From: Gemmobacter megaterium | GTDB taxonomy: Bacteria; Pseudomonadota; Alphaproteobacteria; Rhodobacterales; Rhodobacteraceae | Assembly (NCBI RefSeq): GCF_900156815.1 | Contig: NZ_FTOT01000003.1 | Span: forward strand, 62,001-126,000 | Length of the DNA: 64,000 bases | Direction of reading: 5' to 3' | In this document: piece by piece, positions 43,706 through 52,505 of the stretch | How positions within the stretch are numbered: the first letter of the stretch is position 1 | How the letters are laid out: every line of letters starts with the position of its first letter | Translations under genes and position numbers: made by a program | The notes under the pieces: model-generated | What the model was told of the DNA's origin: nothing | Seen by the model: only the letters and a program-made list of their open reading frames with translations | Databases searched by the model: none

Positions 43706-44383
43706 TCAATCGGCTGGCTCGGGGTAGACATAGCGCAGCGTAGTTTCGAGATGGGCCCGGATCAGAACGGCGGCGCGGGGCAGGTCGCGGGCCAATGCGA
43801 CCTCTGCCAATTCTTCGTGGTGCAGGATCAGCGCGTCGGGATCGACGAGCTTGCGCATCATCAGCCGCCGGTAGCGATAGGCCTGATCATACAGCGTCGA
43901 GGCCGTGTCGAGCAGCCGGGGCGACGCACATCCGCCGATAAGCGCCATGTGAAACCCCTTGTGCAGGGCGTCATAGTCGGGGTTGCCTTCCAGTGCCGCA
44001 ATCCCGGCACGCCGCACATAGTTGCGCATCCGGTGCAGCGTGGCGAGGATTTCCGCCTCCCATGTATCGTTGCCGCTTGCAAATGAAAGCCGGGCGCCTT
44101 CGATCTCTATCACCGCGCGCAGGGCGGTCAGGTCGGCCAGATCGGCGCGGCTGATTTCGGACACCCGAAAGCCGCGCCGCCCTGTGGCAACGATCAGCCC
44201 TTGCGACAGCAGCCGTGACAGCCCCTCTCGGACGGGGGTGGTTCCCATTCCATACTGACGCGCCAGTTCGACGACCCCCAGCCTGTCGCCGGGAGCGAAC
44301 GCACCGGCAAGGATTTCGCGCTGAAGACGGAGCGCAGCGCGCTCCGCCAGGGTCAGGTCGGTGTCGTCAGTCAGGTCGTTCAC
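43706..44383 (-). CDS. GntR family regulator with FCD domain
   Basis: A 225-residue regulator. Winged HTH at residues about 10-75 (LQREILAGAFAPGDRLGVVELARQYGMGTTPVREGLSRLLSQGLIVATGRRGFRV) and an all-helical FCD ligand-binding domain (about 85-210; LTALRAVIEIEGARLS, HKGFHMALIGGC, HHEELAEVALARD with metal-site His residues). It lies inside the transporter operon, between binding-protein and ATPase genes, an uncommon position. It likely represses this operon and the divergent hydrolase pair in response to the imported compound or a catabolite. Confidence 0.92.
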   Translation of the reverse strand: MNDLTDDTDLTLAERAALRLQREILAGAFAPGDRLGVVELARQYGMGTTPVREGLSRLLSQGLIVATGRRGFRVSEISRADLADLTALRAVIEIEGARLSFASGNDTWEAEILATLHRMRNYVRRAGIAALEGNPDYDALHKGFHMALIGGCASPRLLDTASTLYDQAYRYRRLMMRKLVDPDALILHHEELAEVALARDLPRAAVLIRAHLETTLRYVYPEPAD

Positions 44384-44397
44384 GAAGGTGTCCGTTG

Positions 44398-45330
44398 TCA
44401 GGGGGCGGCGACGATCAGCTTGCCGGGATCGACAGACCCTTGCAGAAGTCCCTGCTTCTGCATCAGCTCAAGCCACCAGCCAAGGCCATCGGTCGTCAAT
44501 TCCGCCACATATTTCGATGGCGGCGTTGCCCGGACCAGATCGGGGTTCTGTTCGGTGAACTTGGCGACCGAGGCGATCACCACCTCGCGATCAGATGCGG
44601 CAAGGGCTGCGGCTTCGGCAATCGCCTGCTGGAATTTCGCCACAGCTTCGGGGTTTGCCTCGGCCCATTGCCGGGTCGCGGCGTAGAAGATGATCGGCGC
44701 ATCGCCACCCAGTTCTGCCACAAAGCGCGGGCCCAGATGCCCGGTGCCGGACGACAGGATGCGCTGCACCGTTGGCCCGCCCGAGGCGACGGCATCAACC
44801 GCGCCGGTACGGATCACGTCGGGCATGGAGGGGAACGAGGTTTCGACCATGTTCACCTGCGCCGGATCGACGCCGCCGGCCATGAGATAGCGATTGAACA
44901 GGATGTGGATATAGGCGCCAAAGCCGGGCACGCCGACCTTCTTGCCGACGAAATCCTTGGCGGAGTCGATGGTCACGCCGTCGCGGATCACCGCCACGGT
45001 GCCCTGGTTCGTCGCCTCGTGCATGACAGAGGCCCCGGCCACCGCGACCAGATCCAAGCCGCCGTCGACCGCTTGCAGGAATACCGACGAGGTGGGCCCG
45101 CCGATTTCCAGCGAGTTGGACAGCAGGGCCGGCGGGATGTTCGAATTCAGCGCGATGCGCGTCATTTCAACATCAAGGCCATGCTTTTCGAAGATGCCCT
45201 GATCGACGGCGATCATTGCCGTGCCGCAGTCGGCCGACGAGGTGCAGCCGACTCGGATCTTCTGCGCCAGCGCCGGAGTGGACAGCGCAAGCATCAATCC
45301 GCCCGTCAAGGCGAAAGCAAGGTGTTTCAT
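44398..45330 (-). CDS. NitT/TauT-type periplasmic substrate-binding protein
   Basis: Secreted receptor of 310 residues. Signal peptide MKHLAFALTGGLMLALSTPALA is followed by QKIRVGCTSSADCGTAMIAVDQGIFEKHGLDVEM and GKKVGVPGFGAYIHILFNRYLMAGGVDPAQVNMVE, the NMT1/SsuA-like fold used for nitrate, sulfonates, taurine, pyrimidine precursors or aromatic acids. It is the first gene of its unit, divergent from the fumarylacetoacetase-family gene. The ligand may be the ring compound handled by those two hydrolases; this is inference. Confidence 0.92.
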   Translation of the reverse strand: MKHLAFALTGGLMLALSTPALAQKIRVGCTSSADCGTAMIAVDQGIFEKHGLDVEMTRIALNSNIPPALLSNSLEIGGPTSSVFLQAVDGGLDLVAVAGASVMHEATNQGTVAVIRDGVTIDSAKDFVGKKVGVPGFGAYIHILFNRYLMAGGVDPAQVNMVETSFPSMPDVIRTGAVDAVASGGPTVQRILSSGTGHLGPRFVAELGGDAPIIFYAATRQWAEANPEAVAKFQQAIAEAAALAASDREVVIASVAKFTEQNPDLVRATPPSKYVAELTTDGLGWWLELMQKQGLLQGSVDPGKLIVAAP

Positions 45331-45341
45331 CGTTTCCTCCC

Positions 45342-45408
45342 GAATTGTGCAGAGTTCTTACTCCCGTTGACTCTGCCTGATTTTATCGACAATCCTTCCG
45401 AATGTGCA
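45342..45408. promoter_or_regulatory. Divergent control region with an inverted repeat
   Basis: Between the binding-protein and FAH-family starts. GCAGAG (45349-45354) and CTCTGC (45371-45376) form a perfect 6-bp inverted repeat with 16-bp spacing that overlaps a plus-strand TTGACT -35 candidate (45367-45372). No good -10 is visible. GAATTGTGCA (45342) and GAATGTGCA (45400) are a second, imperfect repeat. The GntR regulator is the likely binder of one of these. Confidence 0.35.
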
Positions 45409-45440
45409 TCGTGTCAAGCGATGACGACAGGGAGGAAACG

Positions 45441-46439
45441 ATGAAACTGGTCACTTTCCAGGCGGCAGGGGCCGCCCATGTCGGCATGGCCGATCCGCAG
45501 GCCGGGCGCTTGTTCGACCTGACCAAGGCGGCGGCGGCCGCAGGCGGTGACGTGCAGGTGTTCGGTTCGATGCTTGCGCTGATCGACGCGGACGAGGCCG
45601 GACTGGATGCCGCGCGATCCCTGCACGAACGTCATGGCGACGATCCGGCCTTTCTGACCGACCTGGCCGGGGCGCCCTTGCTGGCGCCGCTGCCCGAACC
45701 GCGCCAGATGCGCGACGGCATGAGCTTTGAGACCCATATCCGCCAGTCCGGCTCTGGCCGGGGCCGGGCGCTGGCCGAGGCGCGGGCCAAGGGCGACGCC
45801 GACGAGGTTGCGCGGATCGAGGCACGCGAGGTGCCCCCGCTGGCCGAGATTTACCGCCAGATGCCGATCTATTATTTCACCAACCGGCTGGCCGTGGCCG
45901 GGCCGGACACCCATGTCACCTGGCCGCGCTACAGCAAGGTGATGGATTACGAGCTGGAATTCGGCATCGTCACCGGGCGCAAGGGCAAGAATATCCCGGC
46001 CTCGAAGGCACGCGACCATATCTTTGGCTATACGATCTTCAACGATCTCTCGGCGCGCGATCAGCAGTTTCAGGAAATGCAGGGCCGCCTTGGACCGTCC
46101 AAGGGCAAGAGCTTCGAGAATTCCAACATCCTTGGCCCCTGGATCGTCACCAAGGACGAAATCCCCGACCCCTACAACCTGCGCATGACTGCCCGCCTCA
46201 ACGGTCGCACCGTTTGCGAGAACACCAGCCGCAACATGCTGTTCAGCTTCGAGGAAATCCTGGCCCATATCACCCAGGACGAATGGATCCATCCCGGCGA
46301 GTTCATGGGCTCTGGCACGGTGGGCAATGGGTGCGGGGTGGAAAACGGCTGGTTCCTGTCGGATGGCGACACGATCGAACTGGACGTCGAAAAGATCGGC
46401 ATCCTGCGCACCACCGTTTCCGCCGCCAAACCTGCCTGA
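45441..46439 (+). CDS. Fumarylacetoacetate hydrolase family protein
   Basis: Metal-dependent C-C or C-N hydrolase/isomerase of the FAH superfamily, 332 residues. The catalytic half includes YELEFGIVTGRKGKNIPASKARDHIFGYTIFNDLSARDQQFQE (Glu metal ligands and SARD block), GPSKGKSFENSNILGPWIVT, and FMGSGTVGNGCG near the end. The N-terminal 90 residues form the variable FAHD cap. AGGGAGGAAACG precedes the ATG. Family members act on acylpyruvates, catechol meta-cleavage products and 2-oxo-dienoates. Eleven bases later begins a cyclase-family gene, so both probably act in sequence on one compound. Confidence 0.9.
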   Translation: MKLVTFQAAGAAHVGMADPQAGRLFDLTKAAAAAGGDVQVFGSMLALIDADEAGLDAARSLHERHGDDPAFLTDLAGAPLLAPLPEPRQMRDGMSFETHIRQSGSGRGRALAEARAKGDADEVARIEAREVPPLAEIYRQMPIYYFTNRLAVAGPDTHVTWPRYSKVMDYELEFGIVTGRKGKNIPASKARDHIFGYTIFNDLSARDQQFQEMQGRLGPSKGKSFENSNILGPWIVTKDEIPDPYNLRMTARLNGRTVCENTSRNMLFSFEEILAHITQDEWIHPGEFMGSGTVGNGCGVENGWFLSDGDTIELDVEKIGILRTTVSAAKPA

Positions 46440-46450
46440 AGGAGAGACAC

Positions 46451-47221
46451 ATGAGCCGCATCGTCGATCTGTCGGTTGCGCTGGCCAATGACGTGCCCGC
46501 CGACCCGCCTGGAAACGACCCCAAGATCGAATACATCAACCACCAGCAAAGCCTGCCCGGCATCCTGGCCTATTTCCCTGGGCTGTCGGCCGATCAACTG
46601 CCCGATGGCGAAGGCTGGGCCGTCGAACGGATCCAGCTATCGACCCACAACGGCACCCATCTGGACGCGCCCTGGCACTATCATCCGACGCAGGACCACG
46701 GCAAACCCTCGATGCGGATCGACGATATTCCGCTCGACTGGTGCTTTCAGCCGGGGGTCAAGCTCGACTTCCGTCATCTGCCCGACGGCCATGTCGTCTC
46801 TGCCGCCGAGGTCGAGGCCGAACTGGCGCGCATCGGTCACACGCTCAGCCCGCTGGAGATCGTCGTGGTCAACACCTCGGCCGGGGCGAAATTCGGACAG
46901 CCCGATTACGTCGCCAGCGGCTGCGGCATGGGATACGAGGCGACGATGTATCTGCTGAATCGAGGTGTCCGCGTCACCGGCACCGATGGCTGGTCCTGGG
47001 ATGCCCCCTTTGTCCACACGGCGAAGAAGTTTGCCGCCACCGGCAATGCCGGGTTGATCTGGGAAGGGCACAAGGCTGGCCGCCACACCGGATATTGCCA
47101 TATAGAGAAGCTGCACAACCTGGAGGATTTGCCGCCGACCGGGTTCCGCATCGCCTGTTTCCCGGTCAAGATCGAACGCGCATCAGCAGGCTGGTGCCGG
47201 GCCGTGGCGATTTTCGACTGA
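46451..47221 (+). CDS. Cyclase family protein (kynurenine formamidase-like fold)
   Basis: Metal-dependent hydrolase of the Cyclase family (PF04199; kynurenine formamidase, isatin hydrolase relatives), 256 residues. The signature HxGTHxDxPxH is present as HNGTHLDAPWHYH near residue 67, supplying metal ligands. YVASGCGMGYEATMYLLNRGVRVTGTDGWSWD is the usual second half. GGAGAGACAC precedes the ATG, and it follows the FAH-family gene by 11 bp. It probably hydrolyses a cyclic amide, lactone or formamide. Together with the divergent NitT/TauT importer it suggests uptake and ring opening of a small heterocyclic compound. Confidence 0.9.
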   Translation: MSRIVDLSVALANDVPADPPGNDPKIEYINHQQSLPGILAYFPGLSADQLPDGEGWAVERIQLSTHNGTHLDAPWHYHPTQDHGKPSMRIDDIPLDWCFQPGVKLDFRHLPDGHVVSAAEVEAELARIGHTLSPLEIVVVNTSAGAKFGQPDYVASGCGMGYEATMYLLNRGVRVTGTDGWSWDAPFVHTAKKFAATGNAGLIWEGHKAGRHTGYCHIEKLHNLEDLPPTGFRIACFPVKIERASAGWCRAVAIFD

Positions 47222-47390
47222 TCGGTCCGGGGCCGCGCACATGTGGGCGGCCCCTGATCCTGCCGGGGTTTTGGGTGCCGTCATGGCGCCAAATCCGTGA
47301 TCGCCGCGTGTCGCGGCGGAATGATCCAATATCCGCGCCGAGCCGTAATTGTCCTGTCAGGAACAGTATCCGTGGTTCGGCAGGTTCACT

Positions 47391-47915
47391 ATGGTCACTC
47401 GTCAGATATGCGCGCTGTTGCTTGCCCTGCTGCTTGGCCCGGTTCTTGCCGGTGCCGGGATGGCGCAGACGCGCATTCCCGACCTGTCCAACCCGGTCGC
47501 CATCGGGCAGGCGCAACTGCGGGTGCTTGGCTTTCTTGCCTATGAAGGGCGGCTATATACCGAAGGTGGCGCGCGCTTTGACCCCGAGGCACCGTCGGCA
47601 CTGCTGCTGACCTACAATCGCGCGTTCTCTGCCCGGCAACTGACCCGCGCGACAGAGACAGAACTGCGCCGCATCGCCCCCCAGGCGTCCGGGTTGGGCC
47701 AGATGCTCAACCTGGTTTCCGACTGTTTCCGCGACGTGGCGCAGGGCGACAGATATCTTGCCATAAGCCCGCGACCGGATGAGTTGCGCCTGATGCTGAA
47801 CGGGACCGAGACCTGTCGCATCTCCTACCCCGAGGTGGGCAAGCGGTTTCTGGCGATCTGGCTTTCCGACAACAGCAGGTTTCCACGTCTCTCGCGTCAG
47901 TTGCGCGGGCTATGA
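47391..47915 (+). CDS. Secreted chalcone-isomerase-like protein
   Basis: A 174-residue protein with a signal peptide (MVTRQICALLLALLLGPVLAGAGMAQ) followed by a domain resembling the bacterial chalcone isomerase-like family (PF16036): QAQLRVLGFLAYEGRLYTEGG, PSALLLTYNRAFSARQLTRATETELRRI and the late ISYPEVGKRFLAIWLSD. It is probably periplasmic; these homologues have no known enzyme activity, so no reaction is claimed. The ATG at 47391 is chosen because it opens the signal peptide. Its stop overlaps the MFS gene start (ATGA), linking it to that transporter. Confidence 0.7.
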   Translation: MVTRQICALLLALLLGPVLAGAGMAQTRIPDLSNPVAIGQAQLRVLGFLAYEGRLYTEGGARFDPEAPSALLLTYNRAFSARQLTRATETELRRIAPQASGLGQMLNLVSDCFRDVAQGDRYLAISPRPDELRLMLNGTETCRISYPEVGKRFLAIWLSDNSRFPRLSRQLRGL

Positions 47916-49159
47916 GGCGTCCTTGGCGGGTCAGCCTGTTTGCGATGGTTCTGGCAGCGGCGGGCTTGCCCATATACATCCATCTGCCGCGATATGCCTC
48001 TGTGGATCTGGGGCTGGATCTTGCGACCGTCGGGGTGATCCTGATGGGGATCCGGGTCTATGACTTTGTATCCGACCCGCTGCTTGGCCGGTGTGTCGAT
48101 GGCTGGCGCGGCCCTCGGGCCGGGATCGCGGCCATTGCGCTGGGGGTCATGGCCGTGGGTTTTGTCATGCTGTTCTCGTTGCCGCCCCAGACCGAGGTGC
48201 GGCTGTGGCTGGTGATGGCGCTGCTGCTGGTGTTCACCGGATACAGCCTTGGCACGATCCTGCTTTATGGCGACAGTGCGATACTGGCCGGGTCTGCCGC
48301 GCGGGATGCCCAGTTGCGATTGGCCAGTTGGCGCGAAAGCGGGCTGATCCTTGGCGTCCTGCTGGCGGCCATGGCGCCGCTTGTGCTGCCGGGAGGGTTC
48401 GCCGGAATGGGATGGTTGCTGGCCGGGGCGGTGGCCGTGGTCTGGGTGGCGACCCGCAAGCTCTGGGCGCGTCCGTCGCATCCACAAACCCGGTTCGACG
48501 CGCGCGGTTTCCTGCGGGCGGGCGGCGGCTGGCTGTTGGGGCTGGCGGTGGTCAACAGTCTGCCGGTGGCCATCACATCGACCCTGTTCGTGTTCTTTGT
48601 CGAGGATCACCTGGGGCTTTCCGGTGGGGCGGGGCCATTTCTCGTTCTTTTCTTTGCCGGGTCCGGGCTTGCCTTGCCGGTATGGAGCGCGCTGGCCCGC
48701 CGCATCGGCCCGCGCGCGGTGCTGTTGGCGGGCATAGTGCTGGCCGTGCTGTCGTTCGTCTGGGCGGCCAGCATCGGGCCAGGCAACGGTTGGAGCTTTG
48801 CGGCGATCTGCCTGGCCTCCGGCATCGCGGTAGGGGCGGATCTGGTGATCCTGCCTGCCGTCTTTGCCGGGTTGCTGGGGCGGGCCGGGATTGCGACGGG
48901 GCAATCCTTTGGCCTGTGGTCCTTTGCCACCAAGCTATCGCTGCCCCTGGCGGCGGTTGTGGTGCTGCCGGCGCTGGATGCGGTAGGCTTCGTGGCGGGC
49001 CAGCCGAACCCGGCCGAGGCCACGGCGCGGTTGGTCATGCTGTACGCGCTGCTACCCTGTCTGTTGAAAATATTGGCCGGTGCGGCGGTATTGCTGATGC
49101 CGCGGCATATTTGGGCCGATAGCTCCGCCAGTGCAGCTCCAGAAAGGCAACCCGGATGA
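47912..49159 (+). CDS. MFS transporter (GPH/MFS_2-like)
   Basis: Inner-membrane carrier, 415 residues, with about 12 hydrophobic segments. GIRVYDFVSDPLLGRCVDGWRGPRAG after the second helix matches the glycoside-pentoside-hexuronide (MFS_2) symporter loop, where the D-x-x-x-DP acidic pair couples cations. Substrate unknown. It overlaps both neighbours by 4 bp (chalcone-like upstream, alpha/beta hydrolase downstream), so the three products are made together. Similar MFS_2 genes next to chalcone-isomerase-like genes occur in other alphaproteobacteria as far as I recall, which should be checked. Confidence 0.85.
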   Translation: MRRPWRVSLFAMVLAAAGLPIYIHLPRYASVDLGLDLATVGVILMGIRVYDFVSDPLLGRCVDGWRGPRAGIAAIALGVMAVGFVMLFSLPPQTEVRLWLVMALLLVFTGYSLGTILLYGDSAILAGSAARDAQLRLASWRESGLILGVLLAAMAPLVLPGGFAGMGWLLAGAVAVVWVATRKLWARPSHPQTRFDARGFLRAGGGWLLGLAVVNSLPVAITSTLFVFFVEDHLGLSGGAGPFLVLFFAGSGLALPVWSALARRIGPRAVLLAGIVLAVLSFVWAASIGPGNGWSFAAICLASGIAVGADLVILPAVFAGLLGRAGIATGQSFGLWSFATKLSLPLAAVVVLPALDAVGFVAGQPNPAEATARLVMLYALLPCLLKILAGAAVLLMPRHIWADSSASAAPERQPG

Positions 49160-50157
49160 TCCGACCCCCCGAGTCACAGCGGCACCGCCTGCGCCGGTTG
49201 ATGCTGCTGGGCGGCCTTGGACTGGCAGCCCTGTCCACAAAGGCGTGCAGCCGCGTGCTTGCCGACCGTGCAGAGGCCCGCGAGGCCGAGGCCGAGCGGC
49301 GCTATCCACCCCCCGGCCGCGATACGCTGGTCAATGGCAAGCGGGTCTTTGCCGACATCCGGGGGCGCGGGCGCGATCTGGTCCTGATCCATGGCGCCAG
49401 TGGCAATTCGCGCGACTTCACCTTTGCGCTTGCCGACAGGCTTGCAGGGTTGGGCTTTCGCGTCACCAGCTTTGACCGTCCCGGTCTGGGGTGGTCCGAT
49501 GACCTGGGCGATGCAGGCGTCAGCCCTCTTGCCCAGGCGGCGCATCTGATCGGCGCGGCGCGGCAGTTCGGCCTGCGGCGCCCTATCGTGCTGGGCCAGT
49601 CCTATGGCGGCGCGGTGGCCATGGCATGGGCGCTGACCGATCCGGGCTATACGGCCGCGATCGTATCGGTGTCGGGCGCCACGAATGTCTGGCAAGGGGG
49701 GCTGGGCGCGCTGACTGCGCTGACCAGCGGCCCTTTGGGATCTGCCGTGATCGCGCCGACCGTTGCCGCCTATGCCACCATGGACCTTGCGAAAAGCGCG
49801 CTGGAAAAGACCTTTGCCCCCGACTCGATTCCACCCGGCTACCTGGAACATATCGGCGTCGGACTGGCGACGCGACGCAGGCAATTCGTGGAGAATGCCC
49901 GGCAACTGGACGGGTTGAAGCGGCATCTTGCCGTCATGGAACCTGCATATGGCACGTTGCGGATGCCGCTGGAAATCGTCTTTGGCGCCGAGGATCGCAC
50001 GGTCTGGCCGTCGGTTCATGGCGAGGTGCTGGTGCGGCAGGTGCCCGGCGCGCGGCTGACCATGTTGCCTGGCACCGGACATATGCCGCATCATTCACAG
50101 CCCGATGCAGTGATTGCTGCCATCACCCGTGCCAGGGATCGGGCGGGTCAGAGATAG
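49156..50157 (+). CDS. Alpha/beta hydrolase
   Basis: Serine hydrolase of 333 residues. LVLIHGASGNSRDF gives the oxyanion-hole HG, VLGQSYGGAVAMAWA holds the nucleophile Ser in GQSYGG, VFGAEDRTVWPS supplies Asp and GTGHMPHHSQPD supplies His. An N-terminal hydrophobic segment (LRRLMLLGGLGLAALST) after basic residues suggests a membrane anchor or signal sequence, so the enzyme may face the periplasm. Start and previous stop overlap (ATGA). It ends 10 bp inside the convergent glyoxalase gene. It may hydrolyse an ester related to the MFS substrate. Confidence 0.88.
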   Translation: MIRPPESQRHRLRRLMLLGGLGLAALSTKACSRVLADRAEAREAEAERRYPPPGRDTLVNGKRVFADIRGRGRDLVLIHGASGNSRDFTFALADRLAGLGFRVTSFDRPGLGWSDDLGDAGVSPLAQAAHLIGAARQFGLRRPIVLGQSYGGAVAMAWALTDPGYTAAIVSVSGATNVWQGGLGALTALTSGPLGSAVIAPTVAAYATMDLAKSALEKTFAPDSIPPGYLEHIGVGLATRRRQFVENARQLDGLKRHLAVMEPAYGTLRMPLEIVFGAEDRTVWPSVHGEVLVRQVPGARLTMLPGTGHMPHHSQPDAVIAAITRARDRAGQR

Positions 50158-50543
50158 CGCCCGCCGCGTTGCAAGACCTCGATCTGGTACCCATCGGGAT
50201 CCGCGACAAAGAAGAAACGGGCGATCACCGCGCCCGCGGGGGCGAAGTCGACCATCTTGCGGGGAGCCAGGCCCGCCGCAGTCAGTCGCGCATGTTCGGC
50301 CGCCAGATCATCGACCGACACGGCCAGATGGCCATATCCGTCGCCAAGGTGGTACGGCTCTGTCCGGTCCTTGTTCACCGTCAGCTCCAGCTCGAAGCTG
50401 CCTTCGGCATTCGACAGGTAGATCAGCGTGAACTCGGGGAAATCCAGTCGCTCTGCCACCTTCAGGCCAAACGCCGTCTCGTAGAAGGCCAAAGAGCGCG
50501 CCTCGTCCAGGACGCGTATCATCGAATGAATGGCCTTGGCCAT
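50148..50543 (-). CDS. gloA: Lactoylglutathione lyase (glyoxalase I)
   Basis: Metal-dependent detoxification of methylglyoxal as its glutathione hemithioacetal, giving S-lactoylglutathione. The 131-residue VOC protein has the four metal ligands His6, Glu53, His72 and Glu122 in the usual places (AIHSMIRV, FELELT, GYGHLAV, YQIEVLQ). Length matches bacterial GloA. It sits 21 bp downstream of opgH on the same strand, in the position where opgC follows in some relatives, and overlaps the tail of the convergent alpha/beta hydrolase gene by 10 bp. Confidence 0.9.
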   Translation of the reverse strand: MAKAIHSMIRVLDEARSLAFYETAFGLKVAERLDFPEFTLIYLSNAEGSFELELTVNKDRTEPYHLGDGYGHLAVSVDDLAAEHARLTAAGLAPRKMVDFAPAGAVIARFFFVADPDGYQIEVLQRGGRYL

Positions 50544-50564
50544 GGCAGGATCCTTTCGTGGTGG

Positions 50565-52319
50565 TCAGGCGACGGCGGGCAGCGGTGTGGTGGCCCAGCG
50601 TGCAAGCCACTGGCGGTGCAATGTCAGCACGGCGGGAGGGGCGGTTTCGGGCGGTGTCAGGAAATGCCCCGGATCGCCTGGCCGTGACGACCACCACAGG
50701 ACGAACGGCGCCAGCGCCATGGGCAGCATCACGGGCAGCAGCCAGACGACCAGTGCGGGGGACAGCCAGACCGCCAGGCCGATGCCCAGAACGCCCGTCG
50801 TGACGATCCAGTGCCCGGCAGCCCATGCCTCGGCGAGCGTCAGCGACCCATCGCCACGCGACTGGGCAGGCCAGCCTCCGTCCAGCCCGGCCAGCACCTG
50901 AAACACCGAGCGGGTGTTGAACATCAGGAACACAGGTGCGGCGATTGCGGAGAACACCAGCTCTGACAGCACCGAGCGCGCAGAGGCGATGACGCCGCCA
51001 AAGCCCCGGCTGCGGCCGCGCAGCGCCGCATCCAGCAAGATCAGCAGTTTGGGCAGGAACAGCAGGCCGAACACCATCACGGCCAGCAGCAGCGCCTTGG
51101 AGGCTTCGGACACCGGGATCACGGGGAACGACCATCCCCGGATCGGAAAATAGTCGATGGGCGGCGCAAACAGCGGCGCAAAGATCGAGGCCAGCAGAAA
51201 CGCCAGCCAGAACACCGGCGACAGATACGACAGGATGCCCTGGAGAAAGACAAAACGGCTCCAGGGGCGCAAACCCGGAGCAAGCAGCAGACGAGAATGT
51301 TGCAAATTGCCTTGGCACCAGCGCCGGTCACGCTTGGCGTGCAGCACCATGTTCTCCGGGCTTTCCTCGAAGCTGCCGGACAGGTCGTCATCGACCCGCA
51401 CCGTCCAGCCCGCACGGGCCAGAAGCGCCGCCTCGACATAATCGTGGCTCAGGATATGGCCGCCAAAGGGTGGCCGCCCGCGCAGTTCCGGCAAGCCACA
51501 GCTTTCGGCAAAGGCCCGCGTGCGGACAATCGCATTATGTCCCCAGAACGGCCCCGTGCGACCCTGCATCATTGCCAGCCCGCGACAGAAGATCGGCGAA
51601 TAGAAGGCGGCGGAAAACTGCTGGATCCGGCTGAACCGCGACTGGGCATTCACGATGACGGGCAGCGTCTGGATCAGCCCGACCTCTGGGGCTGCCTCCA
51701 TCCGGCGGACCAGTTCCACCAGGGTTTCGCCTTCCATCAGACTGTCGGCATCCAGAATGACGCAATATTCGTAGGCCCCGCCAGAGCGCGAGATGAAATC
51801 CTCGATGTTCCCGGCCTTGCGGCCCCGGTTGGTCTCGCGCCTGCGGTAGAAGATGCGGCCGTCGCCGCCGGTTTCATCCAGCAGGCGCAGGAACCACTGC
51901 CGTTCGGCGGCGGCCGTGCGGTCGTCGCGCGTGTCGGACAGGATCGCCAGGTCGAATCCGCCGCCATGCCCGGTCGCTTGCAGCGAGGCATCAATGGCCG
52001 CGACACGGGCAAAGGTGATCTCGGGGTCTTCGTTGTAGACGGGCATCAGCACAACGGTGCGCGCGGTGATCGGGCCTTCGCTGCGCGCCACGCGAGGGGC
52101 GCGCGTCGTCAGGCCGGCCAATGCCTGCACCGCCCCCCAGGCCAGCCAGAATGTGGATACAAGGATCAGGCTGGACCGGACCCAGTCCATCGCGTCCAGC
52201 CCGTCGGCGGCGCCATAGCGCATGAACAGCCCAAAACCGCCAAGCCCGATGCCAAGGCTGGCGGCAAGCAGCAGGGTGCGGGTGGCGATGACCCGCAATC
52301 CTGGCGCTGGGGCGGTCAT
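50565..52319 (-). CDS. opgH: Glucan biosynthesis glucosyltransferase OpgH (MdoH)
   Basis: Inner-membrane family-2 glycosyltransferase that polymerises the beta-glucan backbone of osmoregulated periplasmic glucans from UDP-glucose. 584 residues: two N-terminal helices, the catalytic domain with MPVYNEDPEITFARVAAI, CVILDADSLMEGETL (DxD), HILSHDYVEAALL and KRDRRWCQGNLQHSRLL (Q/RxxRW-type motif), then several C-terminal helices. It is much shorter than the enterobacterial protein, lacking its long N-terminal extension. It starts three bases after the small opgI-like gene in an opgG-opgI-opgH operon as in Rhodobacter. Confidence 0.94.
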   Translation of the reverse strand: MTAPAPGLRVIATRTLLLAASLGIGLGGFGLFMRYGAADGLDAMDWVRSSLILVSTFWLAWGAVQALAGLTTRAPRVARSEGPITARTVVLMPVYNEDPEITFARVAAIDASLQATGHGGGFDLAILSDTRDDRTAAAERQWFLRLLDETGGDGRIFYRRRETNRGRKAGNIEDFISRSGGAYEYCVILDADSLMEGETLVELVRRMEAAPEVGLIQTLPVIVNAQSRFSRIQQFSAAFYSPIFCRGLAMMQGRTGPFWGHNAIVRTRAFAESCGLPELRGRPPFGGHILSHDYVEAALLARAGWTVRVDDDLSGSFEESPENMVLHAKRDRRWCQGNLQHSRLLLAPGLRPWSRFVFLQGILSYLSPVFWLAFLLASIFAPLFAPPIDYFPIRGWSFPVIPVSEASKALLLAVMVFGLLFLPKLLILLDAALRGRSRGFGGVIASARSVLSELVFSAIAAPVFLMFNTRSVFQVLAGLDGGWPAQSRGDGSLTLAEAWAAGHWIVTTGVLGIGLAVWLSPALVVWLLPVMLPMALAPFVLWWSSRPGDPGHFLTPPETAPPAVLTLHRQWLARWATTPLPAVA

Positions 52320-52322
52320 GGA

Positions 52323-52505
52323 TCAGACCTCGCGGGATGGCAGATGGAACAGGCGCAGAGGCGCCGTCAGCGCCACCAGCCAGCGCTGGGGCCCGGCGCG
52401 CTCCAGTATCTGGGTTGGCATTGCCAGCGGCGCATCAGGCAACATGCCACGCTGTATTGCCGACAGGTCGGGGTCGGGGATGAAGTGAGCCGAAAGGTCC
52501 GTCAT
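52323..52505 (-). CDS. opgI: OpgI-like small protein of the opg operon
   Basis: A 60-residue open frame (starting MTDLSAHFIPDPD) tightly packed between opgG and opgH. Its start overlaps the opgG stop (ATGA) and its stop is three bases before opgH. It has no signal peptide and no clear membrane helix. The Rhodobacter sphaeroides glucan operon is opgGIHC with a small gene of unknown role in the same slot, so the name rests on position rather than a recognised motif. Conserved spacing and coupling argue that it is real. Confidence 0.65.
   Translation of the reverse strand: MTDLSAHFIPDPDLSAIQRGMLPDAPLAMPTQILERAGPQRWLVALTAPLRLFHLPSREV

Noticed and set aside
45342-45408. GAATTGTGCA and GAATGTGCA as tandem operators
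   Set aside because: One copy is a base shorter and both lie next to start or ribosome-site sequence; not strong enough to claim separately.
49156-49260. Possible lipoprotein signal in the alpha/beta hydrolase (Cys after LSTKA)
   Set aside because: The residues before the Cys (T-K-A) do not fit a lipobox, which needs small or aliphatic residues at -3 and -2.
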